DNA from: Opisthorchis felineus
Lineage: Eukaryota > Platyhelminthes > Trematoda > Opisthorchiida > Opisthorchiidae
Length of the DNA stretch: 64,000 bases
Reading direction: 5' to 3'
Assembly (NCBI GenBank): GCA_004794785.1
Contig: SJOL01005832.1
Span: forward strand, 62,001-126,000
This document shows, in pieces, positions 1-46,796 of this stretch; within the stretch, counting starts at the first letter, position 1; each line of letters begins with the position of its first letter. The notes below the pieces were generated by a model that had not been told where the DNA came from, searched no databases, and saw only the letters and a list, made by a program, of their open reading frames with translations. A program made the translations under genes and the position numbers.

Positions 1-2465
1 CTCAGGGAGCCGGTAACAGCACAAAATTCAGTGTGACGACATTACCATTAATGACCAGGGTAAATCAAACTAAAGTATGCTAAAACCGAATGCACTGAAG
101 GGAAACACAGACCTGCCCAGTCGGAATAGGATGACACATTGCAGTGTTCATGCGATCAGCTATCAGGACTTATCATCTTCAGATATAGCCACATGATATA
201 CAACCCTGATAATGAGTGAGTCAATCGTACGGTCACCGCGATCGACAAGGTCATCCATTCAAATTCACCTCAAAGATAATACGCTCTGGGATATAAACTC
301 AAGGCCACTCGGATTTTCGAGCGCAATTCCCATTATATATCACCAGAACTAACAGATCCAACTTTTCCCCAATTTATCTTGCAAAACTGCTCGACAACTC
401 CAGAAAACAAAAATCGTTTAGACGCTCCTTGATATCTGGAAATGAGAAACGCCAATAGATGGCGTTCACCTATTAGAATTCTCGCCGAAATCCGAGTCAC
501 CGCAGAAAATACGGAATTCAATCCATTTTTCCTTGGAAAATGCGCAAACCCCAGAATGAGGGTCATCAGTATTCCACCCTAAATTTATTAGATCTGTCCA
601 GAAGAACTCCAGAAAATTCAACTAAAATGAGGCAGTTTTTTGACAACAGCTCAGAATGTCTGAAGACCGGATTACGAGGACTCCTGGTTGAGGCTCCAAT
701 GTTCATGGACGCGATTTTTGAAGATAAAATTTTTCTAAATCCTCGGGAAATCCGGCGGAATACACTGAAATTTTTACGCGCAATGACGAACACGACTAGT
801 CTGTCATACCATTAAAACACCAAACAGTGCAGCAGATCTCTTCTGCGTGCAAAGACACCTCTAACCAAGCAACCTCCCTTAGTAAGAAACAATTTTTGCA
901 TTTCTTAACTATTTGCTTCATGATTACAGTGACTCCTCTTTAGAGGAAAAGCTAACATAAAATGCACTTTTAAGGAACAGTTTCTGTGATTTTAACTTCT
1001 TGTGACATGTTACTACTTTGTAGTGCTCAAACAGGAAACACTTTACCTGTGTGGAATAACGAACAAGTAGAATCACAATAAACGCATTCGCCGCTTCATC
1101 GTGAACATGTGCACGGGTGACCAGTCCTAAGTACCTTAGTCGTTCATGCCAGGTCAGTTCTGAGCTGCCTTCTGAAAGTGAACAAGAACCACAGAACATA
1201 CAGTCCCAGAAAAGCTGACTTTTATTCAGTTTTCGTTCGTTTTTCATCACCGTAACCCCGTATTACAATTGGGACATCTTCCATAGAACGGTCCTGTTCA
1301 GGTAACCTGACAAGTAACATTCAAGTCCTGCCGCTCGTATGGAGAGAACTTTTTTTTGGTAGTATCCATCCTCGATAATCTGCGGATTATTGATGGTACT
1401 GGATGGTCTTGATTTACCCTTCGAGTAGGTCTTAGCTGCACACTCAAACTAGGCAAGACGAAAGACGCTAAAGCCACAACGGGAATCAACGACCATTTGG
1501 TACGTACAGGTGAGTTGCCTATAAGAAAATACACAATCTCAAGGTCGATTAAAGGGGCATCAAACAGCCCAGATTGGTTTAAAATGTCAGAAGTCACGGC
1601 TGTGGGCAGCAATGTAAATGGCTCATGGGGTGAACTCATCGGTTTGTGAATAGTTTGAATGTTGAAAATCTGCTGAATCCTAGGAGCAAGTATGAAAGAT
1701 AACGTACGATGATGTATTTGCTTGGACGATGGAGAATTCGACAAGGCTCGATCCAAGATGGAACCATCACATAATGGTAGCAGTCTATCAACGTGACAGT
1801 TGATTTGTTGTTATGGATAAACAACAAGAGCTGTTTTAAATGAAAAAAATATGGAGTTAAAATGCAGTTTCTCGTCGGGTCTGGTGGCCTTTATTTCTCT
1901 ACGAAGGATTATAAGCCCTCTTGGTGAGTGATTTCATCCTCTTGGAGGTCCTCCGTGTAGGAAGCACTAGAAAAAACGCTAAACTCCCCATAGGACGAGG
2001 GAATTTGCAAGAAGCTGTAGTTGTTTTGCAGATGATTTGTCCAGGTCACTGAGGAACCATTACAGACACAGGCGAAATGCGTAGTGGAGTACTTGGTGTG
2101 TACGGTATTTACATGTGGTTATAATCCGAAAATCCTAGAGAGGGAAAACGATTAGGCTTCCAAAAATAACATTGGAGAGACGTGGGCGCTGAAATTAAGG
2201 CTGCGCCGAGTTACTTGGGCGCGTTATGCACTTATGTTAACTATCCGCCATGAATATTTTTATCTTAGATCAAAAGATATTTTTCGGAAAAATTTGGTAA
2301 CAATCGGTAGGTTTTTTTCCCCACCGGAGAACAGTTTCTGATGTTAGTTAGATTGGCTTCACAGACAGGATGAAATATGTACTGAGTGTTACCAGATCCC
2401 CTAACTTTGCCATGAACCAATGAGCAGACCAGATAACTTTACTGGATGTGTGAAGCTTCCTTCTG
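1..2465. other. Intergenic DNA, no gene recognised
   Basis: No recognisable coding exon, RNA gene or mobile element was found here on either strand. The longest open frame is on the minus strand at 1298-1756 (152 codons). It has no domain I recognise, no clear splice context and no repeat similarity elsewhere in the window, so it is left uncalled. Confidence 0.5.
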
Positions 2466-2469
2466 ATAA

Positions 2470-2725
2470 GTCGTCACTCGAGCAGCCGATCAATACGTGA
2501 TCACGTGATGTGTTTTCCGTGATCGAAGGATGAATGGCGCTATGCCCTGTTTGAGTGAGAGCCAATCACACTGCTGATCAGCCACTCGCGGCCAAACGGT
2601 TCAGTGTTCAACCACATGCTGGAAGGTCGCAGATTGGAAACTCTCTGAGTTTCGTGAGATGCGTACTGTTGAGGATTTCCAAGAAGGATGAAACAGCTGT
2701 ACAGTGCTCCTCGGCTTTTCAGCAT
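2470..2725 (+). repeat. Family B hammerhead repeat, decayed copy
   Basis: This block is clearly related to 52010-52260. Both share a head (TCGTCACTCG-type), a patch rich in CACGTGAT palindromes, a middle segment around GGCCAAA/GGCCGAA and a tail holding a hammerhead-like core. Here the catalytic CTGATGA has decayed to TTGAGGA (2669-2675). The downstream GAAAC (2690-2694), the palindrome ACAGCTGT (2693-2700) and a pairable stem I (GTACTG before, CAGTGC after) remain. The open frames across it are not conserved between copies and are not coding. Confidence 0.7.
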
Positions 2726-3048
2726 GGGTTGACTTCTCTGACAAGATGGATTCACGGAAGCCTGCAAACATCTGACCGTGACGTGGAATGCAGTAATGAA
2801 GGTCTGAAACCAGCAGGATTTATTTTCGGGCATGTTACTAAATATCCGTTGTTAGGCTACAAAGTAGCGGAGCGTACTGAGCACACTATTTCGTCGGTGG
2901 TAACTATTGTTACGTTCATTACTGTTGATAGAAATCACATTATATCCACTGTATTACATTAAATTATATCACGTTTTATTACATCACATCGCATTATGTC
3001 ATACTGCATTATAATATACTATATCATATTATATTATGTAATTATTAT

Positions 3049-3172
3049 GTTATATTATATTATATTATATTATATTATATTATATTATATTATATTATAT
3101 TATATTATATTATATTATATTATATTATATTATATTATATTATAATTATATTATATTATATTATATTATATT
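3049..3172. repeat. ATATT pentanucleotide satellite
   Basis: About 125 bp of almost pure five-base AT repeat, preceded by about 100 bp of degenerate AT-rich sequence of the same style from about 2940. Confidence 0.95.
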
Positions 3173-3179
3173 AGTGTTA

Positions 3180-6100
3180 CGTTATATAGCATCATATATC
3201 ATGTAGATGATAACGAATCATCATATTGAAGACTGGTTTTTCGTGACTTTGCATGATTGTGGCTTCGTTATCGGCCACACAGCCAAGTAGACAATGTGTT
3301 CGAGGTGACAGACCATTTGAGAGCACACAATTTGATTTCATTAGCAGTATGAGTACCAGCATAAGTGTTATCATTGGCATTTGAGCCAATGATTTGTACC
3401 AAAAGTACAAAAGGGAGGTTATAATCGCAATATAACCAGAGTGCGGGCAGTAATTGAGAGGGCTTGAACCTCCTGAGAATTTAGATTCGGCTGTTATTTT
3501 ATTTTCCCCCAGCAATTTTTGGCTTATTCCAAAAATTAGTAGTAGTATAGATGTTGTGGATTTGGCGTTTCAAAGAACTGTCCTGTAGCTCGCGGGAAAC
3601 ACACACGATTTGCTACTACCAAGAGGACATGTTCCAGGAGACGATTTTATATCTCCCTCGCATGTCTGCTAGGGTCATTTAACGAAGTCACGCTTTAAAC
3701 AGTTTGGTTTGAAAGCATTAGTAATTACGGTAGAAGCAAATGCCTCGAATTGATTTGTTATTGAACGACTACACCATCCATGTGCAGTGAATCTGAATTT
3801 TACCTGAAGAACTGGCTTTTAGGTCTTCACTCGCATTTATTAAACAAAGGATTGAGGATTTGTTTATAGAACATATTTTCTCATCCAGTGTTGGTCATAT
3901 CTTCAACCGTAACAAGTCAAGTTGTGCAGGGCTTCCGGCGTTCAGTTGCTCCCCCTCTGAAACGATTTCAAAACGCCTAAAGTAATACAACATCTACCGC
4001 AAAAACTACTATTCCCAATGGAAGTAGTATCTTCAATTATAGTGAAGCTTGACTACAAACAAAAAACGCAAGTGCACATGTGGCGGTGCTTGCCTCATCT
4101 CATCGACCATCTTCATCAGCTGGTTTCAGTATTCGCAGACTCATTCCCCCTGAAAGTAAACCTGACGCCAAAATATGTCACCGTGTATTTTCGATGTAGA
4201 GCAGTGATGTGTGGCAGAATAAAGTTTTTCGTCCCTACAATTCACCGCTGCTCTCACCCTTCAGGCGTTGGTCGTCAACTCAAACTCAGTAGCTCCAAGC
4301 TTCTCTGTAAGGCAAGCCTGACGTTCTGCACATACGACCCAGCCGCGAGCAAAACTATCCACTGAGTTGTCATGGAACAGGTAGCCCAATTACGGCACCA
4401 ACAATCCGAAAAACCTGAGGTTAAAAGAAATCGTTCAACATAGACGAAGCAAGGCTTGTAACAGCGAGGTAGCTTCCAGACAACCGTCTAGATGTAGAAA
4501 TGCAACCTGCTTTGAAGACGGTTGTAATTCACGAATCCAGTGATCAGCAATTACCTTATAAAGACATCGAATGGGGATGGGTGACACAGGGATCGGTTTC
4601 GGCTGGTCGGAAAAGGTCGGATTTGAGACTTGCTCCGGTGTCATCATGCCCGACTAGGATACTCGTGCAGGGGCCAGAAGGTCAACACTATCGAGCGAAC
4701 ATCGGAATTGTATTACAAGGACAGTGCAATCCATGTTTTGTTTGTACCAAATACTCTACTCTTCACTGTCGGACGATTGCGGAGCTGTTTGACCGATGGT
4801 TCTATCGGGACCACTGGGTGACGATTCATCCAGTTGTGGTTGACAGTTGAATATATGTGGCCTGGTTTTGATAGTGACAGCCGGTGGACCTTGAAAGTAT
4901 TGTTGCAGTCTCACGAACAGCGTAGTTTTTTACGCATCCCAAGAAGGATATAACTTATCAGCCGTCCGCAAAAGTGACTATGACCGTTGTTGGGACCGGC
5001 GGACACCGAAAGTCTTCACTAGGCTAAGTTTACCACACTCTGTCGAGTGCGGTGCGCGCTTCGGTGACGTTCACTCAGGCCAATACACGTTGGAGACAGG
5101 CGGGAACAACCAACTCAGGCCAGTTGGGTGACCAGGTTCGCTCCGACACTTCAGTGGACGTGAGGTCGATGACCGGCTACCATGGGAGCTTCCGGTTTGC
5201 AGCACCTACCACAGTAATCTCGTGAGCCCAACCAGTCGGTCTTGCGTACTGGCTGAAAGTGGTGCAGAGGCGCCAGCTGGATCGTTTTTCTTGCCAAGAT
5301 TTCATCGGATTTCATCTTTTCTATAAGAAGAACCTATTTTACCATTCAATATCAATAATTACGACTTTCTAGAGAAAGAAATTTTATGGGAATTTTGGAC
5401 CGGTTTGGACCCATTTCAGTTATTGTGTAACGTGATTTACGTGATTTCCTCTTCGTATTCAGCATAGGATTTTTCGATTCACTAGAGAGATTCACCACTC
5501 AGTCTTCGAGAGGGTTGATCAGTTTCTTAAATTGCAATGAAAAGCAAAACTGCATCTTGAGACAGCTAGGCTAATGTGCACAAGACATCATCGATCGCCC
5601 ATTGGCCAGACATACTAATTTCAACTGTATACTTGGCCGCAGACTCCGGATCCAGACCGCTTCACCCACGTTTGTCTAGTGTCGGATGACCTACAATCAC
5701 ATATAGTATTCTCATACATGTTATGTTCTGTTTAGCGTGTACCAGCATACCCACCATCGCTTGCCTGTTTTTGTTTGATACAGAAAAACTACCGTTTCGA
5801 TCTCCTCGGAAGCCGAGTAGTGTCCTACTGAACAACAAACAAGGCCCACTGAAACCGAGTTTGATGGGTGATCAGTTCAAGAACGCGACTGAAAAGCGAT
5901 TAAAACAAACTGCTCTGCCATTCTCACCGTACATGTAGGACGTCGGTGGTAGGATAAAACTGAATAGCAGAAGTTAGAAGTTGGAATATGAACCGGCCTC
6001 TCCTTAGATGTCACAAAAGTATATCATCAACCGAGTCGACTTTGACTATGGACTGATTCGTCAGAATTGCACTTCACAGACGCTGTCAATGTCTCTCGTA

Positions 6101-6415
6101 ATCTCTGGTGATCCCTTCTGTGAATGGCGCACCTAGTTGGACCTCGTGCTCAAAGGTAGGAGAGGTAAAACTCTGGTAACCCTGAATTGTAGCTAAGTAG
6201 CCATAAATGGTATAGACGTAATATACTACTCGCAACATTCAATGGCGCGACCAATGCATATGAATTGCTCTTTATTATGGTGAGGTGCGTACTTTTTTCC
6301 CAAAAATCGACCATCTTAATTATGTGGTTTCCGCGGCAGAGCCTGAGGCACACGTGTTGTTCCTAGATGAGGGGTAGTTTCAAATGATGATTGTCAGATG
6401 AGGTGAACGTAATTT
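3180..6415. other. Intergenic DNA, no gene recognised
   Basis: Nothing supportable was found. Open frames of up to about 116 codons (for example 4018-4365 and 4500-4850, plus strand) have no recognisable motif and no paired splice sites in a consistent phase. Confidence 0.45.
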
Positions 6416-6417
6416 GG

Positions 6418-6476
6418 ATAATAATCATATTATCATATCATATTATCATATATTATATTATATCATATTATATTAG
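6418..6476. repeat. AT-rich ATATC/ATATT satellite
   Basis: A short imperfect five-base AT repeat related in composition to the one at 3049-3172. Confidence 0.85.
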
Positions 6477-6904
6477 TGCACTGGCGTTCGGGCCATGGCT
6501 TACAGGTGTAGGGTGTGCAACAGTGTGTAGTTCAATCGTCATTAGTCTTAATTTTACCGCCATCTCTCGGTTCAGATTGTTTACAATTGACGGAAGCAGT
6601 TTACCTGCCTTCAGTAAGCCATGGTCATTATCGACAGCATAACGTCGGTGTTCAGCACTGATACTTCGCTGCCGTACAACCACAATTGGTTTGAAAGCTT
6701 CATTGTGAATAAAAGAATAAAAGAGGATGAGGAAGGGACTTACAGCTAGCCTAACTTATTTATTCCGAGGTACCTACACCTCCAGACACACCTCCAGGCA
6801 ATCTGGGTAGAAACTGACAACAAGTACGCCATTGAAATCGATTAGCAGCCATCCATATCTCGCAGCGTCTCCAACTAGTCGCAGTGGGGATCACGTGGTC
6901 TTCA

Positions 6905-8795
6905 TCCTGGAGGGCCGGTCGCACCGATAGCACCCGGACATTTCGTAATCTCTTTCATACCCCTCTGCCAGGTCAACGGATAACAAACGCTCTGCATCCG
7001 CCACACTGAATTGGGAACGGAAAACAGCACTCTCTTCGGGAAACCATTGTTTGGCATACGCAATAAATGCCCTAAGCTTCTGGTGCTGGACACATTCTTT
7101 AATGGAAGTCCCCGTTGCACAAAAACAAATACTCGCTTTCTAGTTGCCTGATTGCGGATTCACCGACACGAGCCTACACGAGCTATGGTTTTGGGACAAC
7201 GCTGTGCAACTTTCTGAAGGTCCTCAGTTCCGCCGCTCGGTTTCAACTAACCGGCTGCACGGACCAACATCTTTGAGATTCCCCGGCTTTCTGCGCCTCT
7301 CTCATTTCCCTATTTGTCTGTGTCCACCAAGCTTCACGGTCGGTGCGCACGCCAACGTTCGCTTGGCGTCTGATAACCCATCGGGCCAAACTATGTTCCT
7401 GAAGGGCGGACAGATTTCCCCGAGATTCAGCCAGTACCATTGTTCTTTCTAATATCCGGTGCTTCGGAGGATCCCGTAACGCCGTACCACAGACAAAACT
7501 CCCAGAACTCTGCAAAGAGATAGCCATCTCGTTCCAGCAGAAACAAACCAATGACCGTGGAGCATTTGGGAGAGTCCAGAAGACGATTCTGATGAATTAT
7601 CCCAACTTCGGGATCTGCCACTCTCCCACTTGCTAAGCGATCTGTCCGCACCTTGCACGATTCTGAAAAGCGAAGATGGAACCGGCTCCAAACGAGCGCG
7701 TGGTTGGAATCGACAACTTTGGTCCAAAACGAGCTGCAGTCAGTTATTGTTCCGCACCATCGGTAACTGATAATGATGCGATCGGTTTGAGTTCGTGGCT
7801 GGCAAGCTGTTGGAGGACACTATGTGGCCAGACGACTTCAGCTATTTCGGAAGTTAGTACTGCATAAAACAACCTGCGGTAAACACAGAGCTGAAGTAGT
7901 CGTTCACTATTGTCCGTACATACCGAGACCAATCCACGTCGACCACCTAATTAAGTCTCAGATGCGCTCAGCCTGCCCACCTGTGCATTCGTATCTCTGG
8001 CAACCACAACTATACCTGAGCTTGTAGCTCGCCCCAACATGGCATTCAGTGTTGTAAAACTTGTCTTTGTCGGTGTCAGAGGTACAGTCGGTTGGGATGC
8101 TACCAGATAGGACAAATAGACAGCGCTGAACTTCCCGCTTGTGAGACACCTTCACGGACACTGCCGGACGAACCGCACAGAAGCGACTATCAACGGGTAT
8201 CCAGTCAAGCGGGGATCCCGGTGACTTAGGACGACGCCAACCCCTGCAAATCCTGCCGCAGCAGCCTCTGGATCGCTGGGGAAGCGCAGCCGAAAACGAG
8301 TGGAGAGTGATGGGGCGGCCAGCTCAACCACTGTGCTTGCATCTTGAATTCTTGTATCTGATGCCAAGCGAGTCTAGTGTGAGAGCAAGAGCAGCTTGTT
8401 GACCTGCTTGCTTCAGATTGCAGACATTGAAGGCGGCCAGATACACATGACGTCGATTGATTGAGATTGATTTCCAGATACCTGAGGATGTCGGCGCCGG
8501 AGGACGCGCAAATGTTGAAGGCAAAGCCGATGCAAGACAAATGGATTCATCAGTCATAAGTGCTGGGCCTACAAGAGTAGAGTTATTAATGGGGTGAGGA
8601 AAGCGGGAAGAAAAAGTATGTGAAAGAGAAATAAGGGAGGCGTCAGGAGTAGCCTGTTTTCGCTTACCCGCCCTGCTGTGTGCTGCGAGTAAGGCAACCC
8701 GGTTGATGGCACCACGCGACAGCCGATTTGGCACGAGTTTATCTGTAAGTGCAAAACTGTACACGGACTGGGATACTGCCAAGGCGCTCACACCT
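6905..8795 (-). mobile_element. RTE-type non-LTR retrotransposon, broken and internally deleted
   Basis: On the minus strand, short frames in successive registers recover an apurinic-type endonuclease followed directly by the C-terminal tail of an RTE-like ORF. Near 8440 the frame gives LAAFNVCNLKQAG. Next comes TRIQDASTVVELAAPS (about 8350), then GFAGVGVVLSHR (about 8235). SVKVSHKREVQRCLF lies at about 8160 and DNSERLLQLC at about 7910, all in the order expected for the endonuclease. At 6905-7130 the frame shows LLRMPNNGFPKRVLFS and TWQRGMKEITK, the tail seen in other copies at 34.6, 37.1, 52.4 and 61.8 kb. The reverse-transcriptase core is missing and there are many frameshifts and stops, so the element is dead. 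The RTE assignment rests on the domain order and the lack of a visible ORF1. Confidence 0.8.
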
Positions 8796-8815
8796 AGACA
8801 CGGGAGAGTTTAAGG
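8766..8815 (-). repeat. SINE-like fragment at the 5' edge of the RTE copy
   Basis: CTGGGATACTGCCA and the following CCTAGACA-type segment resemble the middle of the tRNA-derived SINE found elsewhere (for example 15570-15610, minus). It is either a short SINE remnant or a stretch shared between the SINE and the LINE. Confidence 0.45.
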
Positions 8816-8819
8816 TCCT

Positions 8820-11800
8820 CGATCAAAGCCTTTGTCACAAAATCCACAGCAAGGCAGCGGTGGTTGGTGGTTACCATTCTGAAGAACAGTCCGCCACATA
8901 TTTTCCAACCTGCGGCCTGGAGGGCCAGTAGAATGAGTTCGTCAGATCGATAGTCACTGACACACCTGATTTGACTATTTAGAGGCAATATCTCTTCAGA
9001 GGAGATAATTCCATACAATTGGAGATTGTCGGATATTCAGAAACTCGGTAGTTGTTGAGGTAAATTTAGTTCTCTTTTATCCGTTGTTTCGTCACGTGTC
9101 TTAATCTCTATAGCTTTGGGTTTTTTGAATGGTGTTGTTTGCTTAACATTTACTTCCTCATTCAACATCTCTGTTCCCTTAGTGAGGTGAACAGATCAAT
9201 GACCACCGGATCAAAGTGCCAAGCCCGCCACAAGAGCCTGAAGTGCCTTCGTTACCGAATATCTTTTTGTAAACTTAAGTATAAAGTGACACCAACAAAG
9301 CCACGGAAATTAGTTCGGAAGATCTGTCCGAACTTGCATCCAAATTACTCTCGTTCGAACATTCCTCCCCTCGCTCTAACAAAAATATTGTCGTGGGTTC
9401 ACATCAAATGGGGAAGGAAAGTACTGGACTCGATTTTCGCTCATTACCAGTACATATCCTAGCCGTACCGGACATCCAACATGAGAGGCGATCATACTGC
9501 CATTGGATAGGCAAATATGTTCACGCTTGAGCGATGTGACTGGTTTCCTCGACGGCTTGAACGACGATCCAATAACTGTCCTGGTGTTGTTGATCGACTG
9601 ACCTGCATGTCAGGACTTACCAGTCAGGCAGCGCTACAGATGCTTGAAAGCCGCTGGACGATCACTGATTAGTGGTTGCGGAATACGCAGAATTCACATC
9701 CACATCACTTCCCTTTGGAAAGGCCTCCTTTTGTCGAGCGAAACTCAAGTACTCTACATTTGATGTGGACTCACCACAAAAATTGTACCAGAACACGAGA
9801 AGAGTTGTTCAAAAATAGAGATGTGGATATGAAATGTTTAGTTGTTTTTTCAGCCTTTCATTCATGCCTACTAACTGTGCTTAGATTCAAGCCAAATGGC
9901 AATGCGTGCGAAAATTTTCATTTGAATGATGCCGATACAGAGATGGTAATCCAGTTGCTGAATACGTTATAAGTAGATGAAGAACTCTACAATTGGCGGT
10001 GATTCAGGAAAGAATGCTGCAAATTTACAGTTTATCGATTGGAGGAGAACAGAAATAGAAACAGAGGAGATGAAGCGGAAATGTCTGATCACAATGTTGC
10101 CAACTGTTGTGTCCATTTGAAAGACGTCAAAGTATTGTCCCCGGTAACTGGTGAGGCAGTCGGTTTCATAATTACCGTGTGGTTATAGGCCCTACATGCC
10201 AAAGTAGATACACAGACCAACATAACAACCAAGAAAACGCTTTCGAAAATACTAGATGTAGTCGGGTTGTTGTATACACATGCTTCAAATTTGAACTGAG
10301 TTTGCGTTGCATCTGGGGGTTCAGGTGGCCCCGCTCGCAGTGAAGGTAAATTTAAGATGTGTAACGCCGATCAACTGAAGCGAAGAGAGGAATTAAAGAA
10401 AACATCCTTGGAAGCGTTGAATTGTTATCTGGAGGGATGAATAATGTTCACAGTACAGACGGACCCCAAACACTACCGGTTCAGTTAGCCGGCCGGGGAA
10501 GGTCCCAAAGGCGATTACGTAACAAACGATATGTGACAAAAGCTCACTTCGTCTCTGTATTACAGCCCAGCTTCGTCTGATGCTGACTACCAGGGGAATG
10601 CTCCGCACGAACGTGAAACTATGCCACCAAACCAATCTGTTGCTCATGCAGATTCCGGGGTCCCATTAGGTCAGAAGCCATCTCGCACACTCTAATCATT
10701 AATAGCTAAGCATCCACAAAAAACAGACTGTCACAAGGACCTGCAGAATCCACTTCGAAGTCTGTTAAAGAACACAAACCTGAATGCCTTAGCAATAAGT
10801 TCTACCAAACAATTCTGCAACCCTGGTGCTGGTCGGGTGACCCATAGAAGTTGGCCAATCAGTAGCTGTTCAACACTGTTTCCGTCGTTTATGCTGCACA
10901 TACTGCAAGTTGTGTACCCAAAACTGAAGATAATAAATGAAACTTTAACGTATCAAAGTACGTCCTGTGTCGGTTCCGATGACAGGAATGAAAGAGACAC
11001 ATAATATTGAGTTTTAAAAAGCTTCGAATCCAGATGTAACCAACAATAAACGGTCAATTTTATTCGATATTTTGCCAAACAAGGTGGATTCGGGATAAAT
11101 ATATCGATAAATCTTGAGTTTGTGTTCTTAAAAACACATTCTCCCCGCCCGAATAAGGGCTTTTACCCTACACCTCGGCAAACCACAGTCCGACAAGCGA
11201 CCCGTAGACATAGTTTCTCATTTATCACTCAAGGACCTTTTTCCAATAATCTTGCTGGAATTCGCCGATAGTCTGTCTACCTTCTACGACCCTGAGAAGG
11301 AAGCTTTTGATGATATCCATTAGAAGTTTGTGCTTACGGTCTTTGGAGCACGCTGTATTACTGATATATGGGCAGATGGTGCACCTCAGAAGACAATTAT
11401 TTTGCTTGTCTCTACATGTACTGAGTACTTCCGTATTGCGGAAAGTTGTTGCGGTTCATAACCTCAAGAGTACGGCAGCGAAGCATCATTGTTGAACACT
11501 GATATCACGATGTCGATGATGATGTTAACCTCAAGACTGCAATGCCAGGAGTCACTGCACCTACTAACGTATTTGCCAAGATGCGTATGAGTATCACCTC
11601 TATGTTCGTTACATTTGGGGTTTCTTACACTCCAGCAAGTTCGAAATTTAATTACTTGATCACTCGACGTCGTTGGAATTCGCTGACTTGACACGTTCTC
11701 GTGTGTAGATTGCTGCCCTTCTCGTTATTTCCGCGGGCACAGCACAACCTGGTGAGTAGTTTGCCCACTGGGAATTAGCAATTGTGCATGTTGGGACGCA

Positions 11801-12465
11801 TGGTGACATGGCCACTCTTTGTTCATAGCAGTTTCAGCCAGCATCGCTCGCTTGCAATCCACACCCTGGGACACTTGACGATCGGTGTTCTCGTGCGGGC
11901 ATGAGTAAGCAGCAATGTGCGCGGTTGCGTTTTTGTTTGCTTGCCTCATACTGGCTGAATTTGTACGTGTGTGCGTGGGTGTGTGTGCCTCTGTGTTTGC
12001 GCGCACACGCTTGCGCTTAAGGATCAGCTGCCTTGTAACCACTGTTAGCGAATCAATAATGCATTTTTCGAATGACCTTTGTTTGACCTCTTGGTTCTAC
12101 CAATCGGACTGCACCAGGGTAGGGCGTGGCGGGCTGTCGGCTTGTGTGGCCAGGCCTGCTGTCGTGTGACCAACGCACCAATCATGCAACGCCCTACGGC
12201 AGACGTCGACACAATGATGGAGCATGACCTGAATCTAGCCACGAATAGTCGCTTCATTTGGCTGCATTAGGCTGGCTTGCCACTGTGGTTTCAAAGTCTA
12301 GCAGGGTAGACATAGCGACATCATAAACCGGCTTTGGTCGACGAGACCTGAACACTGCATTTCTCGCGGCACGAGTCAGTTCAATCTGAGGCCACGAGAG
12401 AGGGTCAGCTCACCTTAACCTGTCCATGTCCTAAACCGCCCGTATCAACCACCTGCAACAGGGTA
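8820..12465. other. Upstream flank of the nuclear receptor gene
   Basis: No exon or mobile element was recognised. A GT-rich low-complexity stretch lies near 11,915-12,005 and produces spurious open frames on both strands. Promoter and 5' untranslated exons of the receptor gene may lie here, but no convincing TATA box or initiator could be placed. Confidence 0.4.

Positions 12466-46796
<34,331 letters not shown>

Noticed and set aside
1298..1756. 152-codon minus-strand open frame
   Set aside because: No domain, no splice context and no repeated copy. Its length alone is compatible with chance in about 64 kb.
2555..2962. 135-codon plus-strand open frame
   Set aside because: It lies across family B repeat sequence, and the corresponding frame in the 52,010 copy has stops.
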